DNA of 58,156 bases from positions 1-58,156 of the forward strand of contig CALRHC010000004.1 in assembly GCA_943359335.1 (NCBI GenBank), read 5' to 3'. The notes beneath the pieces were generated by a model that was not told the origin of the DNA, did no database searches, and saw nothing but the letters and a program-made list of their open reading frames with translations. Each line of letters opens with the position of its first letter. Position 1 is the stretch's first letter. The position numbers and the translations under genes are program-made. This DNA comes from Candidatus Yanofskyibacteriota bacterium (GTDB lineage Bacteria; Patescibacteriota; Minisyncoccia; JACQLN01). Below are positions 23,044 through 32,687 of the stretch, in pieces.

Positions 23044-23589
23044 TCATCTCCCCACCTCCGCCTCGGGTAAAGGGCGGCCGGATTTAGTCTCCGCACCCCC
23101 TTCTCCTTCCCCAGGCAAATCATCATCGCCAGGCTGAAGCTCAACCTCTTCCCCTTGCGCTTGCTGGACTGGACGCTCTTCTTGGTGCACCTGCAACTGC
23201 TTTGCGCCATCAACGCCCATGAGCTTCTCGTATTTTCCGGTGATACGCGCCTGAATACGCGCAGCCATGGAAACTTTGTTGAGCTTGGTCTGAGCAACCA
23301 AAATCTTGTTGATGGCAACCCTCTGGCTGACGATCTCCTCGCCAAAAGCAGCGAGAATCTCGATCAGCTCTTCTCTGTTGAGATTTATTGCTTCGAGGGC
23401 GCTCGCAAGTTCTTCCTGCGTAATACCCTCCATCGTCCCAAGCCTAGCCAACAGCTGACCAACAGCTTCGACTTGCTCGGGAACTTTGGAATGTGCGTGT
23501 TCCATCGGCGCCTTAGGAGGGGCCGGATGAGGTGGTGTCCCAGCCCCTGTCAATTTCGACGAGGTGGCACCGTTTCTTTCTGGGGGCAT
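23044..23589 (-). CDS. Helical hydrophilic protein of unknown function
   Basis: 181 aa; SD AGGAGAAG; promoter TTGACC-17-TAATAT at 23643-23671. Confidence 0.7.
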   Translation of the reverse strand: MPPERNGATSSKLTGAGTPPHPAPPKAPMEHAHSKVPEQVEAVGQLLARLGTMEGITQEELASALEAINLNREELIEILAAFGEEIVSQRVAINKILVAQTKLNKVSMAARIQARITGKYEKLMGVDGAKQLQVHQEERPVQQAQGEEVELQPGDDDLPGEGEGGAETKSGRPLPEAEVGR

Positions 23590-23642
23590 TTTTCTTCTCC
23601 TGTATAAGGGTTAACAATTTAGTTAAGGTACACGCGCCTGCA

Positions 23643-23671
23643 ATATTAAAACATAAACAAAAAAAGGTCAA
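23643..23671 (-). promoter_or_regulatory. sigma70-type promoter abutting palindrome R1
   Basis: Minus-strand TTGACC-N17-TAATAT; -35 box begins 1 bp outside the palindrome. Confidence 0.55.
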
Positions 23672-23672
23672 T

Positions 23673-23738
23673 CCCGTTAGAAACAGCCCGCCCTAAGGCC
23701 CTTTGGGCGCGCAAAGCGCGGGCGTGGTTTCTAACGGG
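23673..23738. repeat. 66-bp palindromic element copy R1
   Basis: cccgttagaaacagcccgccctaaggccctttgggcgcgcaaagcgcgggcgtggtttctaacggg. Confidence 0.9.
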
Positions 23739-23752
23739 ATCAAATCCAAACT

Positions 23753-23787
23753 AAAAAATGTTCAACACTCAATGTTGAACATTTTTT
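23753..23787 (-). terminator. rRNA terminator (bidirectional)
   Basis: AAAAAATGTTCAACactcaaTGTTGAACATTTTTT just downstream of 5S. Confidence 0.75.
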
Positions 23788-23810
23788 ATATCGCTCCGTT
23801 TCAAAAATAT

Positions 23811-23922
23811 GGGCACCGACCTACTCTTCCAGACCATCAAGGATCTAGTACCATCGGCGCTAATGCGTTTCACTTCTCTGTTCGGAATGGGAAGAGGTGG
23901 GACCACATCGCTCAAGGCACCC
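23811..23922 (-). rRNA. 5S ribosomal RNA
   Basis: Minus strand GGTGCC...GATGTGGTCCCACCTCTTCCCATTCCGAACAGAGAAGTGAAACGC...GGTCGGTGCCC, bounded by a processing stem. Confidence 0.93.
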
Positions 23923-24311
23923 AAATTTTTGAAACGGAACTTATAAACACTAAAAACTGAATAAGAATGTAAATGGCACCACAAATAGAACCTTAATCAC
24001 AAAAAAGTATTGCGATCTTAGTGCTTTCGTGAACATGCTCGATTAGTACTCCTCGACTCAACACCTTGCGGTGCTTACATCTAGAGCCTATCAACCTAGT
24101 AATCTTCTAGGGAGCTACGAGATCTAATCTTGAGGGAGGCTTCGTGCTTATATGCTTTCAGCACTTATCCCGTCCGAACGCCGCTACTCAGCACTGCCAC
24201 TGACGTGACAACTGATACACGGGAGGTTCGTTCCTTCCGGTCCTCTCGTACTAGGAAGAACTCCTCTCAAATCTCTACGCCTGCAGCAGATAAGGACCAA
24301 CCTGTCTCACG

Positions 24312-24997
24312 CATGTTAATCACCTATTACTAGGTGCATGGACTATACCACCCTCTCTATTTTAGAGAGGACCGACGTGTTAGCCCTCCAATTTTACTTG
24401 GAGAACTCCGTTCTTGGCTAAAACCAAGAACAAGTCTCTACGGGGTCAATGTACGTACTTTGCGTTTCTTAGAATAATTTAATTCTCTGTAAGAATCTAC
24501 TAATTTTAGTAATAGTCTAAAATCTTTTTCTGTTTCTATCTTTGATTTTAAATCAATTATTTTAAGCATTAATTCAACTTGTTTCTTTTTAAGAATTACA
24601 AATGGCTTAATGTAGATTAAAAATTCTTTTACATCATCAATGCGATTGATAACATACTCAAGAATTCCATCTTTTCTAATACGCAATTTACCACAACCAA
24701 TCAGAGAACAAACTTCTTCGAACTTAGTTTTTCCTTTAGCTGATTGAAAGAAAACTATATACAAAGCTATTTGATAACCAAAACGATAACTCGTATTTGG
24801 TTTAGCTCTAACATAGATACTTCCATCGCCATCTAAAAAACCAGCGATATAAGCTTTTTTGATTGGTGAAAGTAATTTAAACATACACGACTTCCCTCGG
24901 TATTATCCTAACACACGACAGGTTAAATGTGTATTAGGACTTCACCGATATGAGTCGATTTATGCATCTCAACATCGCTGTTGAGAGCCGCCTTCTG
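24312..24997 (-). other. Group I-type self-splicing intron in 23S rRNA (insertion equivalent to E. coli ~2593)
   Basis: Exon junction CCGT|CGTGAGACAGGTTGG interrupted; 5' exon ends in U and intron ends in G; GGTATAGTCC (P7 3' strand-like) near the 3' end; boundaries inferred from 23S conservation. Confidence 0.85.
24438..24884 (-). CDS. LAGLIDADG homing endonuclease, single-motif, I-CreI-like
   Basis: 148 aa; AYIAGFLDGDGSIYVRAKPNTSYRFGYQIALYIVFFQ parallels I-CreI LAGFVDGDGSIIAQIKPNQSYKFKHQLSLTFQV. Confidence 0.92.
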   Translation of the reverse strand: MFKLLSPIKKAYIAGFLDGDGSIYVRAKPNTSYRFGYQIALYIVFFQSAKGKTKFEEVCSLIGCGKLRIRKDGILEYVINRIDDVKEFLIYIKPFVILKKKQVELMLKIIDLKSKIETEKDFRLLLKLVDSYRELNYSKKRKVRTLTP

Positions 24998-27197
24998 ACG
25001 GTTTGAACCCAGCTCGCGTACCTTTTTAATGGGCGAACAGCCCAACCCTTGGAAGCTTCTCCACCTCCAGGATAAGGTGAGCCGACATCGAGGTGCCGAA
25101 CAGTGTCGTCGATATGGACTCTTGGACACTACCAGCCTGTTATCCCCGGGGTAACTTTTATCAGTTGATCTCTGCGTTGTTCTAATACAGCGCATCGGTT
25201 CACTAACTTCCACTTTCGTGCTTGCGCGGCTCTTTGGCCTTGCAATCAAGCTGGCTTGTGCGTTTACACTATCGCGCCGATTTCCATCCGGCGCTAGCCA
25301 ACCTTAATAAACTCCTCCGTTACTTTTTAGGAGGAAAGCGCCCCACTTAAACTGCCCACCAGGCACTGTCTTTCACTGGTTTAGAGTGAAGTTAGTTTTA
25401 GTAATCTCTAAGGATGGTATCTCACTGACGACTCCATGTAATCCAAAAACTACACTTCAAAGTCTCCCATCTATGCTGCGCAAAAAGATCGCTAAAACAA
25501 TACCAAGCTGCAGTAAAGCTCCCGGGGTCTTTCCGTCTTGCTGCAGGTACCCGGCATCTTTACCGGAATTGCCCGTTCATCGGGCTTTTCGTTGAGACAG
25601 TCCCCCAGTCATTACGCCTTTCGTGCGCGTGGGAACTTACCCCACAAGGTATTTCGCTACCTTAGGACAATTATAGTTATTGCCGTCGTTCATCGGTGCT
25701 TCGGGACTTTGCATATCAGGCGAACCCAATACACATCATCCGTTAACATCCCGACACTGGACAGGCGTCAGCCCCTATACATCCTCTTACGAGTTAGCAG
25801 GGACCTGTGTTTTAGATAAACAGTTGCCAGGGGGTCGTTTGCTGCGGCCTCGCTTGCGCGAGGCAGGCCTTTTTGCGAACTTACGGCCGTTGTTTTGCCG
25901 AGTTCCTTAACGAAAATTCACCCGTTCGCCTTCGTCTACTCGACGTGTCTACCTGTTTCGGTTTTAGTACGGACGTTTGCGACTTAATCTTAGAAGCTTT
26001 TCTAGAAAGGTGGCTTTGTGAAATTGACTCTCCCGAGGGAAAATCTTTTTTAGTATCTGCAGTTTGTCATTAAAGACAGGGCTCCGGTTTTACCAAGAAC
26101 CAACCTTTGATACTGAAGCGTTAAATTCAATAATACGCTCCACATACTCACCTCCGTCACTCCATCGAAATCGCAAACGGCAAATGAATATTAACATTTC
26201 ATCCATCCCCACGATCCGTACAACGAATCATGAGTTAGGACCGGCTAACCCTTGGTTGATTTACATTGCCAAGGAAACCTTAGACTTTCGGCGATCCGAT
26301 TTCTCATCGGATTTGCGATTACTCGGGCCAACATTCTCTCTTCCTAACGCTCCAGAGGCCCTCACGGGTCCTCCTTCACTGCGGTTAGGAATGCTCTTCT
26401 ACCACGCCTTCCAACCGAAGTTGGAAGACATTCGCACGTTCGGTATTAGGCTTAGCCCCGTTAAATCTTCGGCGCATTCTCCCGTAGTAGAGTGGTGAGT
26501 TGTTACACACTCTTTAAAGGATGGCTACCTCTAAGCCAACCTTCCACCTGTTTAAGGAAGAACACAACCTTTTCCACTTAGCCTAAATTTGGGGACCTTA
26601 CATGGCGATCAGGATTCTTCTCCTCTCGACTATGGAGCTTAGCCCCCACAGTCTAACTGCCTTGATAGTCACCGCGGTATTCGGAGTTTGTTTGGAACAG
26701 ATAACTTTCGTCACCCAATCCCATTCAGTGCTCTACCCCCGCGGCTAATTACAAAGCGCTAGTCCTAAAACTATTTCGAAGAGAACCAGCTATTACCAGG
26801 CTCGATAAGCTTTTCACTTCTACCCACAGTTCATCCCCCAGTGTTGCGCGACTGGTGAGTACGGACCTCCACTCTCCTTTCGGAGAGCTTCATCCTGACC
26901 ATGGGTAGCTCGCTCTGGCTTCGGGTCTTATGCACACCACCTTTGGAAAGTAGAATGTAGTCAGTAGAAAAAATTCTACCTTCCACATTCTGCTTTCCAT
27001 ACGCCCTATTAAGACTCGGTTTCCCTATGCTTGCGTCTAACTAAAGACTTAAGCAAGCGATGTACATAAAGTCGTTGGCTCATTCTCCAAGAGGCACACC
27101 ATCACCCACTCCAACATAAATGTTGCAGTAAGGGCTTTGATTCTTTGTAGGCAATTGATTTCAGGTACTATTTCACCGCCCTTCCGGGCTACTTTTA

Positions 27198-27228
<31 letters not shown>

Positions 27229-28133
27229 ATCTCAAAAGGTATTTAGCTTTGGGAGTTTAGTCCTCCCGGTTTCACCCGAAGTTGTCGTTCCTCGGGCTAC
27301 TCAGGAATGGATAAGAACTAAGAGTTAATTTTCGCTTACAGGACTATCACCTTCTATAGTTGCTCTTTCCAGAGACATTCAGCTAACTAAAACTTGTGTC
27401 CTTGCTTACGCATAATCCATCCTACAACCCCGACCGGTCAATATGGAAATACTGCCCAATCGGTTTGAGCTGCTCCCTGTTCGCTCGCCGCTACTAAGGG
27501 AATAAACTAAACAGTTAGAGCTTTAGCCTACTAACTCCCTAGACTACGTGTGCCTAGGAAGTTAGTTTGCTAAAGATAAGTTGTAAAGTCTGACATATCT
27601 TTTCCTCTGCTTACTGAAATGTTTTACTTCAGCAGGTTCCCTTCTTGAAGTTACCAACCTCCAAGACAATTTCGGTTTACGAAATTAGATTTCTCCATTC
27701 GGAAATCCCCGGATCAAAGCCTGCTACACGGCTCCCCGAGGCTTATCGCAGCTACGCCACGTCCTTCATCGGCCTTTTGAGTCAAGGCATCCACCAATTG
27801 CCCTTAAGTTCACGAAAGCACTAAGACCACAAAATGATCCGTGCTTTCCCTCTTCCTACAATAATCGCATTTTCAAGTGATTTTAAATTCTATTCCGAGC
27901 TTCTAGAAATTTACTGTCTAGTTTCTTAGGAATTTCCTAATAAACTAAAAGCTAATAACTAAAAGCTATTTGTATGATGCCGTTTACATCTTATTCAGTT
28001 TTTAATGTTCAAGTTTATGAAAAAGAAAAAATCCCGTGAAGCGGGATCGTTTACAAACCGACTAAAACAGGACACGATCTCATTCGCTTCTATGTTTTAA
28101 ATGGTATTTTTTTAACGTCATAAACGTAAAGCC

Positions 28134-28162
28134 ATTATATTCTTTATAATACCTAGCGTCAA
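28134..28162 (-). promoter_or_regulatory. sigma70-type promoter for 23S-5S, abutting palindrome R2
   Basis: Minus-strand TTGACG-N17-TATAAT. Confidence 0.7.
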
Positions 28163-28163
28163 C

Positions 28164-28229
28164 CCCGTTAGAAACAGCCCGCCACTAGGCCCCTTGGGCG
28201 CGCAAAGCGCGGGCGTGGTTTCTAACGGG
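28164..28229. repeat. 66-bp palindromic element copy R2
   Basis: cccgttagaaacagcccgccactaggccccttgggcgcgcaaagcgcgggcgtggtttctaacggg; same orientation as R1. Confidence 0.9.
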
Positions 28230-28303
28230 GTCAAGCTAAATTAGGTGATAATACAGTTCAAAAATAGGATTGACGAATCAAGGTTTTTAGAGTATTTTTG
28301 TAT

Positions 28304-28375
28304 AGCGGGGTGGAGCAATGGTAGCTTGCCAGGCTCATAACCTGGAGGTTCCCGGTTCGAGTCCGGGTCCCGCAA
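28304..28375 (+). tRNA. Initiator tRNA-fMet(CAT)
   Basis: AGCGGGGTGGAGCAATGGTAGCTTGCCAGGCTCATAACCTGG...GGTTCGAGTCCGGGTCCCGCAA; A1/A72 mismatch typical of initiators. Confidence 0.9.
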
Positions 28376-28385
28376 CTTATAAAAA

Positions 28386-28418
28386 AATGACATCCTTTTT
28401 TGGGTGTCATTTTTTTAT
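28386..28418 (+). terminator. Rho-independent terminator after tRNA-fMet
   Basis: aATGACATCCttttttGGGTGTCATTTTTTT. Confidence 0.75.
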
Positions 28419-28425
28419 TAAATTA

Positions 28426-28580
28426 CGGACTCGAACCAGAAAGGGGTCGGGAAAACAAGTGTTTTCCCGTGGCGGAAACCTGCCTGCCGGCAGGCAGGTG
28501 TTAAAACCGAGGGGTTTTAAAGAGCGATCCGCCGACTGGCGGAAAGCGACGTGAGATTCCGGGTCCCGCAACTTATAAAA
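28426..28580 (+). repeat. tRNA-fMet 3'-end duplication with inserted hairpin-rich segment
   Basis: 23-bp exact repeat TCCGGGTCCCGCAACTTATAAAA at 28362 and 28558; inverted T-arm copy CGGACTCGAACC at 28426; CCTGCCTGCCGGCAGGCAGG palindrome inside. Confidence 0.75.
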
Positions 28581-28581
28581 T

Positions 28582-28611
28582 AAAACATCGAAGAATATTC
28601 TTCGATGTTTT
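28582..28611. terminator. Perfect palindromic bidirectional terminator
   Basis: AAAACATCGAAGAATATTCTTCGATGTTTT followed by T-rich tracts both ways. Confidence 0.75.
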
Positions 28612-28619
28612 ATTTTTGG

Positions 28620-28691
28620 TGGGCGTTATAGGGATCGAACCTATGGCCTTTTCGATGTCAACGAAACGCTCTACCACTGAGCTAAACGCCC
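28620..28691 (-). tRNA. tRNA-Val(GAC)
   Basis: GGGCGTTTAGCTCAGTGGTAGAGCGTTTCGTTGACATCGAAAAGGCCATAGGTTCGATCCCTATAACGCCCA. Confidence 0.92.
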
Positions 28692-28698
28692 TAATACA

Positions 28699-28800
28699 GT
28701 CCGCCCTGTAGGAATTCGGTCACAACTCTCGCTCTGCTCGGTCGCGACCCCGCCTCGTCGTGCGCTTCGCGCACATACTCCGGCTTTCGAATCCTAACAA
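28699..28800 (-). repeat. tRNA-Lys 3'-end duplication with inserted GC-rich segment
   Basis: gtccgccctgtagga repeated at 28699 and 28855; inverted T-arm-like ggctttcgaatcctaac at 28784-28800. Confidence 0.65.
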
Positions 28801-28855
28801 AAGAAAATAAATTTTATTTTTCAGGTCAGTTATTTTAAATATCGTAACTGTATAG

Positions 28856-28928
28856 TCCGCCCTGTAGGATTCGAACCTACGACCGTTTGCTTAAGAGGCA
28901 ACTGCTCTACCAACTGAGCTAAGGGCGG
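28856..28928 (-). tRNA. tRNA-Lys(CTT)
   Basis: CCGCCCTTAGCTCAGTTGGTAGAGCAGTTGCCTCTTAAGCAAACGGTCGTAGGTTCGAATCCTACAGGGCGGA. Confidence 0.92.
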
Positions 28929-28950
28929 TTTTTTAAAAAAACTTTTTACT

Positions 28951-28974
28951 GCGGACTTGTCCGCCTCTGGCGGA
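28951..28974. repeat. GACTTGTCCGCC hairpin repeat (tRNA-Asp 3' boundary)
   Basis: gcggacttgtccgcctctggcgga; near-identical to a segment inside trmD. Confidence 0.7.
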
Positions 28975-29045
28975 CCCGACCGGATTCGAACCGGCGATCT
29001 CCTCCGTGACAGGGAGGCGCTTTAAACCAGCTAAGCTACGAGTCC
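28971..29045 (-). tRNA. tRNA-Asp(GTC)
   Basis: GGACTCGTAGCTTAGCTGGTTTAAAGCGCCTCCCTGTCACGGAGGAGATCGCCGGTTCGAATCCGGTCGGGTCCG. Confidence 0.92.
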
Positions 29046-29072
29046 ATTTTATTTTTTAATCTTTCACTACTG

Positions 29073-29144
29073 TGCCTCTGGATGGAATCGAACCATCTTC
29101 TGAGCGTTATGAGTGCTCCGTTCTAACCATTGAACTACAGAGGC
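29073..29144 (-). tRNA. tRNA-Met(CAT), elongator (or Ile2; not distinguishable by eye)
   Basis: GCCTCTGTAGTTCAATGGTTAGAACGGAGCACTCATAACGCTCAGAAGATGGTTCGATTCCATCCAGAGGCA. Confidence 0.85.
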
Positions 29145-29153
29145 CTTAAACTG

Positions 29154-29224
29154 AGCGGGATACCAGAATCGAACTGGCGCCTCCACCTTGGCAAGGTGAT
29201 GTACTACCACTATACGAATCCCGC
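29154..29224 (-). tRNA. tRNA-Gly(GCC)
   Basis: GCGGGATTCGTATAGTGGTAGTACATCACCTTGCCAAGGTGGAGGCGCCAGTTCGATTCTGGTATCCCGC. Confidence 0.92.
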
Positions 29225-29254
29225 CTTCGCTAAAGCTTCGGCGGGCAAGCCCGC
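29221..29254. repeat. GACTTGTCC/AGCTTTAGCGAAGGCGG hairpin repeat overlapping tRNA-Gly 5' end
   Basis: Reverse complement GCGGGCTTGCCCGCCGAAGCTTTAGCGAAGGCGG resembles dnaE segment 43160-43193. Confidence 0.65.
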
Positions 29255-29266
29255 TTAAACTTTATG

Positions 29267-29338
29267 TGCCGCGAGTCAGAATCGAACTGACGACGCCATC
29301 CTCTTCAGGGATGCGCTCTACCACTGAGCTATCGCGGC
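29267..29338 (-). tRNA. tRNA-Phe(GAA)
   Basis: GCCGCGATAGCTCAGTGGTAGAGCGCATCCCTGAAGAGGATGGCGTCGTCAGTTCGATTCTGACTCGCGGCA. Confidence 0.92.
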
Positions 29339-29351
29339 AAAACAAACACAG

Positions 29352-29423
29352 TGGGTGTGGGAGGGATCGAACCTCCGACCTTTTCATTATCAGTGAAATG
29401 CTCTACCACTGAGCTACACACCC
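29352..29423 (-). tRNA. tRNA-Ile(GAT)
   Basis: GGGTGTGTAGCTCAGTGGTAGAGCATTTCACTGATAATGAAAAGGTCGGAGGTTCGATCCCTCCCACACCC. Confidence 0.92.
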
Positions 29424-29644
29424 GAGATTGTATAACAAGAATAATAGTAAACAAAAACACCCTTATTATCAAGGATGTTTTTATTTTTCAGCACCATCTC
29501 TATACATTTTTTTGCAGCTTATTTTGGAGTTCCAGTTATAACCTTTCTGAAACCAGGTAGTCGTTCTTTTAAGTACTACGACCAACACTTTACGTTCCGA
29601 TATAAATATCGGAACTATCAACCTTTCTAAAGAAAATTCTCTAG

Positions 29645-31130
<1,486 letters not shown>

Positions 31131-31394
31131 AACTAAGATCGATTAACCCAATCAACTTAAAGATTAAATCTTTAAGTTATCGAATGAGTTTAAAAACCAA
31201 TCAAAAGAGTTTGTCCAAAATAAACTGCAAAAAAATAAATAGATTTGTGCTGACTCTATTCAATTATTAAGGTTCTTGGTGTATTTAAAAAACAAAATAC
31301 ACCTTCGGAAATTCCTTGGTCTTGAGTCAAGAAACTTTCGAAGATGTATCCGCTAAGTGTTTTTAATTTGTGCAGACCTGTATGTGTGTTCCCC

Positions 31395-31423
31395 ATTCTA
31401 TACGATAAGAAAAGCAGTGTCAA
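31395..31423 (-). promoter_or_regulatory. 16S rRNA promoter
   Basis: Minus-strand TTGACA-N17-TAGAAT. Confidence 0.65.
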
Positions 31424-31433
31424 ATAAGCATTA

Positions 31434-31462
31434 TTGACATATTTCATATGTAATTGTAATGT
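31434..31462 (+). promoter_or_regulatory. Promoter for 31502 ORF
   Basis: TTGACA-N17-TAATGT. Confidence 0.55.
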
Positions 31463-31501
31463 TTAGAATCAAATGTACCTTAACCTGCAAGGAGGCGCGG
31501 A

Positions 31502-31900
31502 ATGGCTATTAAATTTGAAATGGATTTTACGTTTCTGAAAGATGAAGCTGGAAAAATAAATGGCCTCTCTTTGGTAGCTCAGGGACATACGGAATCCGAG
31601 GTTTTCTGCAGAACTTTTCCGAAGGCTTTAGTTGAAGGTAGTGCTGAATTGCACTTTAAAGAAAGTGAAATAATATTCAAGCATCTTACCTGCCGATTCC
31701 CTGGTGAATATAGATGTGAAGTTGACCCAACAGAGATGCTTTCATTCAGAAAATTTCAAGACGAAATAGAAGCATCGGAAGGAAAAAGAAGAATGAAATT
31801 TATTCGTACAGCTACTCTTACTGCTGGATTCGCAATAAAAGAAGCAACACCCGAAGAAATTGCAAATGTTCTGTCTCCACCTACAGTCGAAAAAAAGTAA
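31502..31900 (+). CDS. Orphan protein of unknown function
   Basis: 132 aa; SD AAGGAGG; promoter upstream and terminator aggccgcccacaggcggcctttttt downstream. Confidence 0.7.
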   Translation: MAIKFEMDFTFLKDEAGKINGLSLVAQGHTESEVFCRTFPKALVEGSAELHFKESEIIFKHLTCRFPGEYRCEVDPTEMLSFRKFQDEIEASEGKRRMKFIRTATLTAGFAIKEATPEEIANVLSPPTVEKK

Positions 31901-31930
31901 ACTCAAAAGGCCGCCCACAGGCGGCCTTTT

Positions 31931-32641
31931 TTATTTTACTCGCTCCTTCCTCCACTCCTCTATTTTTTTATGATCCCCCGAAAGCAAAACTTTTGGCACT
32001 CGGTATTTTTTACCTTTATATTCTAAAACCTCCGGCCGAGTATAATGCGGATATTCTAGCTGACCTCCCTTTTCTTCCCCTTTCCCCCCTTTTTCCCTTT
32101 TTAATAACCCGCTCCAGTGAGATTCTTCGGCAAGTGAATTTAGCTTAATAACCCCAGGGATTAGACGGCTCACCGCCGACACTACTGCCATTGCAGGAAT
32201 TTCGCCGTCGGTTAAAACATAAGGGCCTACCGAAATTTCTTCCGCCGAGGCGGACAAGTCTGCTTTTAAAACTTTTACAACGCGTTCGTCTATCCCTTCG
32301 TATCTTCCAGCAATAAGGATTATTTGATCAAATTTTTTAGACCAGTCGTAAGCTATTTTTTGGTTAAATTGTTTACCCTTAGCCGAAAACAAAACTATCT
32401 TGGTTTTCTTGCTTTTAGCAATACCGTCTACGGCTTTAATAATAGGATCCGCCATAAGTACCATTCCAGCTCCTCCACCATAAGGTGTATCGTCCACCTT
32501 TTTATGTTTATCTTCTGTATAATCTCGTAAGTTGTGAGTCTTTATTTCTATAAGCTTATTTTTTTGTGCACGGCCCAAAATAGATTCATTAAAATATGAA
32601 TCGAATATCTTTGGAAATATAGTAATTATTTCAAACTTCAT
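31931..32641 (-). CDS. trmD: tRNA (guanine-N1)-methyltransferase
   Basis: 236 aa; MKFEIITIFPKIFDSYFNESILGRA, DDTPYGGGAGMVL, GRYEGIDERV, SVGPYVLTDGEIPAM. Confidence 0.95.
   Translation of the reverse strand: MKFEIITIFPKIFDSYFNESILGRAQKNKLIEIKTHNLRDYTEDKHKKVDDTPYGGGAGMVLMADPIIKAVDGIAKSKKTKIVLFSAKGKQFNQKIAYDWSKKFDQIILIAGRYEGIDERVVKVLKADLSASAEEISVGPYVLTDGEIPAMAVVSAVSRLIPGVIKLNSLAEESHWSGLLKREKGGKGEEKGGQLEYPHYTRPEVLEYKGKKYRVPKVLLSGDHKKIEEWRKERVK
32241..32263. repeat. GACTTGTCCGCC hairpin repeat inside trmD
   Basis: Sense strand gcagacttgtccgcctcggcgga encoding ADLSASAE. Confidence 0.7.
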
Positions 32642-32687
32642 TTTATTTTTAGGATTTAGGGTTTAGAACTTAGGGTTTTAATTTGAC

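Noticed and set aside
22085-23607. Plus-strand ORFs opposite the small-gene cassette, and the 23040..23345 minus ORF
   Set aside because: Minus-strand ORFs there have promoters, SDs and coherent domains; the alternatives are Ser/Arg-rich shadows.
28318-28554. 78-aa ORF MVACQAHNLEVPGSSPG...
   Set aside because: Starts inside tRNA-fMet and runs through its terminator and the palindromic insert; a read-through of RNA-gene sequence.
29351-29560. 69-aa plus ORF
   Set aside because: Begins in antisense tRNA-Ile sequence; no SD or homology.
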